The notes under the pieces were generated by a model that saw nothing but the letters and a program-made list of their open reading frames with translations, was not told where the DNA came from and made no database searches. A stretch of 64,000 bases of DNA from Lepus europaeus (taxonomy: Eukaryota; Chordata; Mammalia; Lagomorpha; Leporidae). Where the stretch lies: the NCBI RefSeq assembly GCF_033115175.1, contig NC_084831.1, positions 76,951,502 to 77,015,501 of the forward strand, in the 5' to 3' direction. This document shows positions 56,392-64,000 of this stretch, piece after piece (position 1 is the stretch's first letter; every line of letters begins with the position of its first letter). The translations under genes and the position numbers were made by a program.

Positions 56392-57937
56392 AATTTAGGA
56401 GACGTGGCAGTGTTGTTTGCTATGCATTTTTTAATAAAAACTTTAGGCATTGCCCAGATTATGATTAACAAACAAGAGTTTGTTCCTATTTTAAAGTCTA
56501 TGTGACTATAGCCATATGGCGCACTAAACACATTTTCTTATTCTGCTCCATTTTCTCAGTTTCAACTTTGCACCTTACCACAGCTGATTACCTCCATGAA
56601 GATAGCAGTAACCTACATAACATTCTGTTTTCCTGAGCAATCAGAAAAGATGGTCAGGGAGTCTGAACGCACACTGACGTTTGGAGGATCCTTTGGTAGA
56701 TTACGTAGTGCCTTGGATAGGAGAAAATAGGGCCAGGTTATACCCTCTAACAGACTCTTACTTCATTCTCACCCTCATTGAACAGATGAGGAAGCTCAAG
56801 AAATGCTTTCCGAGATTCAAGATAAACCTCTTGAGTATTCAATTAAGGACACTGGAAAAGGAGGTTAAAGTGAACATTGAAAGAAAGGGCTAAAGTGTGG
56901 GAAGGGTGAGGATTGCTCCAGAAGGCAAGATATTTCTAAGACTTCTTTCCAAAGAAATTGTCTCCAGTCTCTCAAAGATCATATTTAAACTGTTTACTTG
57001 CAATAAAATATAATTAGCTCTAGTTCCAGATGCCTATATGTTCTCTAAAGAATATAGAGCTCCAGTTCATATAACTTGTAGATTAAAAATAGCCTCAAAA
57101 CTGCTCAGATCTGGTACGATTTTCTATACTAGAGATTTGCACTTTAGGAATTACCTTTAACAATGATTATTAATGAAATTGAAATGGCTACTCTGATTTC
57201 TTTTCTCCAGTCTACGTTGTTCAGAAGTCAGGAGATGGTGGGAGTTATCAAAGAAAGTGAAGAGAGTAAAGTACAGGTGACATTGTCAACACTTTGCCCC
57301 CAAAAATCCAGTCAGATTTGTCCTCACTACCCTCAGCCCTGAATCGATTCCCAAAATGAACAATTTGAAAAGCCACAGCTGGGGCTGATAGTGTTTTCAA
57401 GACTGAATAACTGAAGTTTTTCTGTCAACACACCACATGTACTTTTTGCATTCTAACAACTTGGTTTGAAATAAAAATTGGGTGGATTTGCCCATCTGTT
57501 TATTCCTCCATGAGGTTTTCTGGGCAGGTGATATTTTTGGCCTTTACAGCACTTCTGAATACAGCAGCAAGTTTTTAGAAAAATGCATCTAAAACCATTC
57601 CATAGGTATAACTTAAAATCACAACCACAGGAAAACCAAGCTTCCTGGAATAGAAAACAGGGAAGCTTAAGTGGCTTGGATTCTGGATGATACATATTCT
57701 CCCTTATAATGTCCCTTAGTGTCTGGCAAGAGATCAGAGTTGGCTGAATAGAATCAAGATGACAGGCTAATTGGAACTTCAGAACCATTCCTTCCAAATA
57801 AATGCATTAAATCATTCTTATGAGAAAAGTACTTTTTGTATTTTCTCAATTACCTACTCCCAAAGAAAGTAAAGTTATATTCTCAATTTACAGTTGTAGA
57901 TACTGCAAAGAGGTAAAATAATTGGCATCAAAGTTTT
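56392..57937. other. Non-coding interval, nothing assigned
   Basis: A 114-codon minus-strand frame (57453-57797) ends in a Cys-rich stretch but has no domain I recognise and no splice context. A MIR-like scrap may lie near 56760-56810 ('cattgaacagatgaggaagc'). Confidence 0.35.
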
Positions 57938-58245
57938 CATTCATCCATTCAGCAAATATTTATTGAGAATGTAATATATCAGAGATTGTAGTGGCTTCAG
58001 GTGTGAAGCAGTGAACAAAGAAGATAAAATCCAGGCCCTGTGGAATGTGCATTCTGGAGAAGAAAGGCAAATACTAAGCAAACAAACAAATTTATATGTA
58101 ATGAAATTAGATTGGAAAATACTACAAAGGAAAAAGATGGGCATGGGTAGTTAGAATTAATGTGAGTATACTATCACAGATACAAAGGTTACAAAAGGTT
58201 TCTTCAAGAAGTACTGACATGTCACAGAGACAAAATACAGGAAAC
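57938..58245 (-). mobile_element. L2 LINE, segment 1 (3' end)
   Basis: Starts with 'cattcatccattcagcaaat', the reverse complement of the L2 3' terminus, then 'aagataaaatccaggccctg' and following. The first of several collinear L2 segments reaching about 60110. Confidence 0.65.
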
Positions 58246-58507
58246 AGGAGCAAGTGTTTGTGCTGGTAGTTAAGATGCCTATTAAAAATGACCACATCAT
58301 ACATCAGAGTAACTGGGCTCAATTCCTAGCTCAGGCTCCTGATTCCAGCCTCCCACTGATTCAGATCCTGGAAAGCAGCTTTGATGCCTTAAGTAATTAG
58401 TTCCCTGCCACCCACATGGGAGATCTGCTGCATTCCAGGCTACCAGCTCTAGCCCTGGCTCAGCCTTGGCTGTTGTGGGCATTTGGGAGAGTGAAGCAGC
58501 AGATGGG

Positions 58508-58551
<44 letters not shown>

Positions 58552-58612
58552 TGCTCACTCTCATTCTCTCTCACCCTATCCATCTCCCTGTCTCTTAATT
58601 AATTTTAAAAAC
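58246..58612 (+). mobile_element. Old CSINE inside L2
   Basis: Plus-strand element of the older head type ('agtgtttgtgctggtagtta'), with 'gccacccacatgggagatct' and a long (TC)n run at 58511-58549. It interrupts the surrounding L2, which resumes just after it. No clear target duplication. Confidence 0.7.
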
Positions 58613-58865
58613 AAGAAACACACCATGCTGACTCTTCTAGAAAAGGGGTTTTAAGAAGGCAGACCAACAACTGGAAAGACCCTGAGTCAGAGTGCCCTTG
58701 ACTTATTTGAAAAATGTCAAGAAAGCCATATGACAAGAAATGAATGAACAAGCAAATGGCTAGAGGCCTGATGATGTAGGACTTTGTATGGAATGGTGAA
58801 GGCTTTGGATTTTTGGTGTGGCATGAGATCTTCAGAGGGTTTCGCCCAAAATGATTGCTACAGTC
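58613..58865 (-). mobile_element. L2 LINE, segment 2
   Basis: Collinear continuation of the L2 at 57938: 'aggcctgatgatgtaggact' and 'gtgaaggctttggatttttg' are the reverse complement of the L2 region upstream of its 3' end. Confidence 0.6.
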
Positions 58866-59168
58866 AGAATGTGTCCTCTGCAGTTCATATGCTAAACTTT
58901 AATTCCAGTGCAACAATATTTGGCAGATGACTAGCTCATGAATTAATTAATGTTCTTATAAGGAAGCCATGCCTGCTTTCACATGAAAACACATTATTCA
59001 TCCCCTCTGAAGGACAGGGCAACAAGGTTGGAAACAGAGACCAGACCCTCACCAGGCTCCCTAATCATGGATGTCTAACCTCCAGAAGTGTCAGAAATAA
59101 TTTTCTGATCTTTATGAAAAACCCAGTCTCAAGTATTTTGTTATAGCTGCACAAAAATCTAATATAAT
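58866..59168 (+). mobile_element. MaLR-type solo LTR (MLT1-like)
   Basis: Order of phrases: 'gtgtcctctgcagttcatat', 'gttcttataaggaag', 'ctaacctccagaagtgtcag', 'aacccagtctcaagtatttt' and 'gttatagctgcac'. This is the pattern of ERVL-MaLR LTRs of the MLT1 group. No internal retroviral sequence or second LTR is present, so it is a solo LTR or fragment. It sits within the L2. Confidence 0.65.
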
Positions 59169-59279
59169 TATATATCATATTGTATTATTGTATGACATAC
59201 TATGCTCACATATATATATATTTAAATCATCCATCATGAGTCTAACATAAAAATAAACTGCAAGGGGCAAAACACAGGA

Positions 59280-60110
59280 GGGAAATCCTGTTGGGAAATT
59301 GCTGAAGTGGTCCAGGTTGGAAATAATGATGAGTCTAATGAGGGTGGTAGTCATGAAGGTGATGGGATGTCATTTTTTCCTGGATCCATAATGAAGTACA
59401 TCCTAGAATATTTGATGAGACCTAATGGTTGGATGTGAAAGAGAGAATTTAACAATAAGATGAGGTTTTCTGTTATCTGGATGTTTAAATGTAAAATTTA
59501 CAGAGATGGGATTTGTTTGATGAAGGGTTTAAGAATCAGTCCATGTTCTTGTTAAATTGTAGCTTCCTATGAAACATCCAATTGAAACAGCAAGCAGGGA
59601 AGACTGGGCTAGAGGTAAAACTTTAGACCATCTCTGACATTGAGGATGATCATATACAAGGATGGATTAGAAGAAGTTGACTGAGCAGTACTTCCTGGGA
59701 TATTCCAAAATTCAGAGTTCAGAAAAGGATAAGGACCTCTTATAGAGAAAAGAACTAACAAGAGCAAAAGAGAGGTCAGAGGGAAAAACTAAAAGAACGT
59801 ATGTGTGCTGGAAAGCAAGTGAATAAAACATTCCTAGAACAAGAAATAACAAATTCTGCTAAGTAATACTGAGAAATGTAGTCAGAGAGGTACTGACAAT
59901 TGACCGTTACCGTGGGTATCAATGGAGCCCTCATCTTGAATTGACAAGATTGGTTCCCAGGGAATGTTAGAGATGACAAAATGATTGAAAAAGCTTCATG
60001 AGAAAATGGAACATGAGACAATGAATGCAGACAACCATTTTGAGGAGTTTTTCCAAATAAGAGGACAGAAAAATAGAATCAGAACTGGAGGGGGTTATAA
60101 AGTCAAAAAG
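59280..60110 (-). mobile_element. L2 LINE, segment 3
   Basis: Further upstream L2 sequence in the same orientation: 'gctgaagtggtccaggttgg', 'gaggacagaaaaatagaatc' and 'agaactggagggggttataa'. With segments 1 and 2 it gives an unusually long L2, about 1.4 kb net. Confidence 0.6.
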
Positions 60111-60602
60111 AGTTGATTAGTTTCTAGTGTCAGAGATCATAAAAACAGGAGATCAAATGGTGAGTACAGAACTGTGCTGGTTTTAAGCAACAGCCTTTCA
60201 GTCCCAAATCTGTACTTCTCTACTGTCTTAAAGGTGAGAATTGAGACACTGTAAACCATATTCTTTGATTTCTGACTGGCTGTTATATTCTACCATAAGG
60301 GAACTCCAGAAAAGGTCTGAGGGACTAGAGAAGGTGAAACACTTCTTGTTCCTTCCTTACTTCCTGCAGTTCCCATGAGCACCTCTGCAGCTCTATTCCC
60401 TCCTCTTGCCAATGTTACTTCTACTAGCAGCAATACATAATATAACACATTGAGGACAGGGGTCCTGCATGGGGGGTTAGTACACAGGGATTCTTGATGT
60501 TAATTTAATAATTAAAACTCTTAAGTATGACATCAGTGACCAACTAAGACTCTTGACATGAGCTGCCTAAGCTATGAAAGACTTTTGAGTCCACAAACTC
60601 CA

Positions 60603-61057
60603 TCAGTAATTGGACAAGGCCATAAGCAAAGTGGAAGTTCTCTCCTCAGCCTTGGCATTGTCTGTGTTTACAAAGGCTGCTGATTTTGCTGTATTGACTT
60701 TATATCCTGCTACTTTACTGAACTCTTCTATGAGTTCCAATAGTCTCTTAATGGAGTCTTTTTGATCCCCTATATATAGAATCATGTCATCTGCAAATAA
60801 GGATAGTTTGATTTCCTCCTTCCCAATTTGTATCACTTTGATTTCTTTTCTTACCTAATGGCTCTGGCTAAAACTTCCAGGACTATACTGAATAGCAATG
60901 GTGAGAGTGGGCATCTCTGTCTGGTACTGGATCTCAGTGGGAATGCTTCCAACTTTTCCCCATTCAATAGGACGCTGGCCATGGGTTTGTCATAAATTGC
61001 CTTGATTGGGTTGAGGAATGCTCCTTCTCTACTCAATTTGCTTAGAGTTTTCATCAT
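60603..61057 (-). pseudogene. L1 ORF2 reverse-transcriptase remnant
   Basis: Two adjoining minus-strand frames, 60851-61057 and 60603-60836, encode 'MMKTLSKL', '[13 protein letters not shown]', '[10 protein letters not shown]', '[10 protein letters not shown]' and then '[11 protein letters not shown]'. This is the palm of the L1 reverse transcriptase, split by a frame change near 60845. The last 12 codons of the second frame are 3' UTR sequence read through the deletion join, so they do not belong to ORF2. Confidence 0.88.
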
Positions 61058-61838
61058 GAAAGGTGTTGTATTTTATCAAATGCTTTCTCTGCATCTAGTG
61101 AGATAATCATAAGGTTTTTGTTTTGCAGATTGTTAATGTGATGTATCACATTGATTTGCGAATCCTGAGCCATCCCTGCATACCAGGGATAAATCCCAAT
61201 CAGTCCAGGTAGATGATCTTTCTGATGTGTTATTGGATTCTATTGCCTAGAATTTTGTTGAGGGTTTTTTGCATCTATGTTCACCAGGGAAATTGGTCCA
61301 TAATTCTCTTTCTCTGTTTCATCTTTTTCAGGTTTAGGAATTAAGGTGATGCTAGCTTCATAGAAAGAATTTGGGAGGATTCCCTCCCCTTCAATTGTTT
61401 TGAATAACTTGAGAAGAATTGCAGTCAGTTCTTCTATAAATGTCTGATAAAATTCAGCAGTGAAGCCATTCAGTCGTGGGCTTTTCTTTGTGAAGAGGAC
61501 CTTTATTACTGACTCAATTTCTGTCTTGGTTGTGGGTCTGTTTAGGTTTCTATGGCTCCATGGCTCAATTTAGGTAGGTTGTATGTGTCCAGGAATCTAT
61601 CCATTTCTTCTGGGTTTCCCAGTTTAATTGGCATACAGCTCTTTGTAGTAATTTCTGATGATCCTTTTTATATCTGAGGTGCCTGTGGTTACATTCCATT
61701 TTTCATAACTAATTTTCTTGATTTGGGCTTTCTTTCTCCTTTTTATCATTAGTTGGGTCAATGGTGTGTCAATTTTGTTTATTTTTTTTTTTTTTTCTGA
61801 AAACCAGCTCTTCATTTTGCTGATGTTCTGTATTGGTT

Positions 61839-61840
<2 letters not shown>

Positions 61841-61870
<30 letters not shown>
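61841..61870. repeat. (GTT)n microsatellite
   Basis: Ten GTT units followed by a G-run at 61873-61880, inside the L1 linker region between endonuclease and reverse transcriptase. Confidence 0.9.
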
Positions 61871-61871
<1 letters not shown>

Positions 61872-62241
61872 TGGGGGGGGTTTCAAGTTTATTGACTTCT
61901 TCTCTAATTTTAATTATTTATTTTCTTCTACTAATTTTGGGTTTAATTTGCTGTAGTTTTTCTAGATCCTTGAGAAGCATTGATAGCTCATTTATTTGAT
62001 GACTTTCCAATTTGTTGATGTAGGCACCAATTGCTATAAACTTTCCTCTTAACACTGCTTTTGCTATATCCCATAACGATTTATCTCATGATATTAGAAT
62101 GGCTACACAAGCTATTTTTTGCTTTCTGTTGGCAGGGTATATCTTTTTCCATCCTTTCACTTTTAATCTGTATGCATCTTTGTTGGTGAGATGTGTTTCT
62201 TGTAGGCAGCAGATTTTTTAATCCATTTAGCATGTCAGTGT

Positions 62242-62581
62242 TTTTTTTTTAAAAAAAAGATTTTATTTATTTATTTGAGAAGTAGAGTCACAGACAGTGA
62301 GAGGGAGAGATAGAGAGAAAGTTCTTCCTTCCATTGGTTCACTCTCCAGATGGCCACAACAGCTGGAGCTGTGCCAATCCAAAGCCAGAAGTCAGGAGCT
62401 TCTTCCAGGTCTCCCAAGTGGGTGCAGGGGCCCAAGGACTTGGGCCACCTTCTACTGCCTTCCCAGGCCATAGCAAAGAGCTGGATTGGAAGAGGAGCAG
62501 CTGTAACTAGAACCAGCACCCATATGGGATGCTGGTGCCACAGGCAGAGGATTAACCTACTGTGTCATAGCGCTGGCCCCA
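62242..62581 (-). mobile_element. CSINE inside L1 ORF2
   Basis: Minus-strand CSINE with 'aaagattttatttatttatt', 'tccattggttcactctccag' and its head near 'gtgtcatagcgctggcccc'. Short flanking repeats tcagtgt (62235-62241 and 62582-62588) are the likely target duplication. It splits the start of the endonuclease domain. Confidence 0.88.
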
Positions 62582-62869
62582 TCAGTGTCTTTTAACTGGA
62601 GACTTGAGGCCATTTACATTCAAGGTGACTATTGATAAGTAATAACTTTGCCCTGCCATTTTTCCAAAAAATTCCTATATTTTACTTAGAATTTCCTTTG
62701 AACTTTTACTGAGAGATTTTCTTCCTTTACCCTCTTTCATAATTATGACCATGTTTCTGTGTTTCTGTGTGCAGCATATCTTTTAGCGTCTTTCGTAGGG
62801 CTGAATGAGTGGTGTCAAATTATTTCAAATTATGTTTATTATGGAATATCTTTATTTCACCTTCATTCA
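62582..62869 (-). mobile_element. L1: ORF2 start, inter-ORF spacer and ORF1 end
   Basis: The ORF2 ATG (complement of 62657-62659) and the first endonuclease codons lie here, matching 36238 onward of the plus-strand L1. The spacer and the end of ORF1 follow at about 62660-62869. The next CSINE interrupts ORF1. Confidence 0.85.
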
Positions 62870-63215
62870 AGTTTTAAAGATTTATTTATTTATTTGAAAG
62901 TCAGAATTACACAGAGAGAGAAGGAGAGGCAAAAGAGAGAGAGAGAAAGAGAGAGCCTTCCACCAATTTTTTTACTCCCAATTGGCTGCAACGGCCAGAG
63001 CTGTGCCGATCTGAAGCCAGGAGCCAGGTGTGTCTTCCAGGTCTCCCACTCCGGTGCAGGGCTCAAGGACTTGGTCCATCTTCTACTGCTTTTCCAGGCC
63101 ATACCAGAGAGTTGGATTGGAAGAGGAGCAGCTGGGACACAAACCAGCACCCATATGGGATGCTGGCACTGCAGGTGGTAGCTTTACATGCTATGCCACA
63201 GTGCCGGCCCCTCAG
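62870..63215 (-). mobile_element. CSINE inside L1 ORF1
   Basis: Minus-strand CSINE: 'tttaaagatttatttattta' tail, GA-rich segment at 62913-62954, body with 'gatctgaagccaggagccag', head 'ccacagtgccggcccc'. Target duplication cttcattca at 62861-62869 and 63216-63224. The 140-codon frame at 62759-63181 is L1 plus SINE. Confidence 0.92.
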
Positions 63216-64000
63216 CTTCATTCATAACTGAGAGCTTTGCAGGCTATTAAATTCTGGGTTGACAGTTTTTTTCTCTCAATACTTGGAATATATCTTGTCA
63301 TTCTCGCCTATCTGTATGGTTTCTGATGAGAAGTCTAATTGGAGATCCTCTGAAAGTAATCTGACGTTTCTCTCATGCACATTTTAAAATCTTTTCTTTG
63401 TTTCACTGTGGTGAATTTGATTACAATGTGTCATGGTGAAGATATTTTCTGGTCATGTCTATTAGGAGTTCCATGTTCTTCCTATGCTTGAATGTCCTGT
63501 TCTTTCTCCAAATATGCTAAGTTTTCTGTTATTATTTCACTGAAAGGCCTTCTAATCCTTACTCTCTTTCCATACCTTCAGGAACTCCCAGAACCCATAT
63601 GTTGGGTCTTTTGATAGTATGCTGTAGATTCCCAACAGTGTTTTTTAGTTTTCTAATTTCTTCTTGTTTTTGGATTGACTGTATAATTCCTGTGCCTTGC
63701 CTTTTAAGTCTGATATTCTTTCTTTTGCTTCACCAATTCTGTTGTTAAGGCTTTTCACTGGATTTTTAATTTGTTCTATTGAATTCTTCATTTAATTTTA
63801 ATTTCTCTTTAAGATCTCAATTTCATGGGAGAAATTTTATTTCATGTCCTGTACAGATTTTAGTAGTTCATGCATTTGCTTCTGATTACTTCTATGTAAG
63901 CTTATGATCAATTTTTTGAATTTCATTTCTTTTGTTTTTCCATCTCATTTTATCTTCAAAATCTAGTATTGAAATGTTGTGTTGTTTTGGGGGCGTCATG
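63216..64000 (-). pseudogene. L1 ORF1 remnant, running off the window
   Basis: The reverse complement matches L1 ORF1 of the element at 35146: 'gatgagaagtctaattggag' at 63325 corresponds to the C-terminal domain, and the RRM and coiled-coil regions follow to the right. Frames are interrupted by stops and the CSINE. By comparison with the other L1, the window ends about 50 bases short of the ORF1 start. Confidence 0.85.

Larger units (their letters stand above)
60415..62241 (-). mobile_element. L1 with internal deletions (3' UTR, RT, part of EN)
   Basis: Reading right to left in its sense direction, the element gives the front of the endonuclease domain, the linker, reverse transcriptase with FADD ('[11 protein letters not shown]', about 60795-60830), then abruptly the 3' UTR. 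The RT-to-UTR join is near 60640-60650. A second join near 62080-62100 removes most of the endonuclease domain. The left limit at about 60415 is where similarity to the 3' UTR at 40985 fades, so the far 3' end and A-tail are missing. A (GTT)n run and several stops disrupt what remains. Confidence 0.85.

Noticed and set aside
57453..57797. 114-codon minus-strand Cys-containing frame
   Set aside because: The cysteines do not form a spacing I recognise and nothing around it suggests a gene.
1..64000. CRISPR arrays, bacterial operons, rRNA or tRNA genes
   Set aside because: No evenly spaced repeat-spacer pattern or ribosomal sequence. The tRNA-like segments are the heads of CSINEs and end in SINE bodies, not in tRNA 3' arms.

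Overview
This window is mammalian nuclear DNA without a functional gene, most likely from a lagomorph and probably European rabbit. It holds more than 20 copies of a tRNA-headed SINE whose consensus (GC-rich 'ggccggcgc' head, B box near 'ggttctagtccc', CT-rich 3' part, 'caaataaataaatcttt' tail) matches the lagomorph CSINE (C-repeat) family. It also holds a 7-kb LINE-1 with the lagomorph-type 3' UTR. The species call rests on recognising these families by eye, not on a database search.

Layout. 1-620: two minus-strand L1 pieces, a lagomorph-type 3' UTR abutting an older L1. 620-8000: AT-rich sequence with ancient L2 and MIR remnants. 7860-14560: CSINEs on both strands, an ancient repeat split by a CSINE and by an unassigned block, L2 and L3/CR1 fragments, and a TA/TG microsatellite. 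14.6-30 kb: mostly repeat-poor, with CSINEs at 17.2, 18.6 and 25.5-26.1 kb. 30.5-31.8 kb: a MITE-like element, an older L1 3' fragment and a CSINE. 34110-41147: a full-length but coding-dead L1 flanked by a 12-bp target site duplication (TSD). 41.2-45 kb: five more CSINEs and a MIR. 46.1-50.0 kb: repeat-poor. 50032-50600: an intronless, disabled double-homeobox gene, best read as a DUXA retropseudogene. 50.7-56.4 kb: six CSINEs. 57.9-60.1 kb: a long minus-strand L2 broken by a CSINE and a MaLR-type LTR. 60.4-64 kb: a minus-strand L1 with two internal deletions and two CSINE insertions.

No host exon, tRNA, rRNA or CRISPR array could be supported. Nearly all the longer open frames are translations of CSINEs, L1, L2 or microsatellites. 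The content is a record of retrotransposition: the L1 supplies the machinery that would have mobilised the CSINEs and the DUXA transcript, and matching TSDs show this directly for about a dozen insertions. The most distinctive single item is the DUXA retrocopy. The best structural items are the nested insertions and the internally deleted L1.
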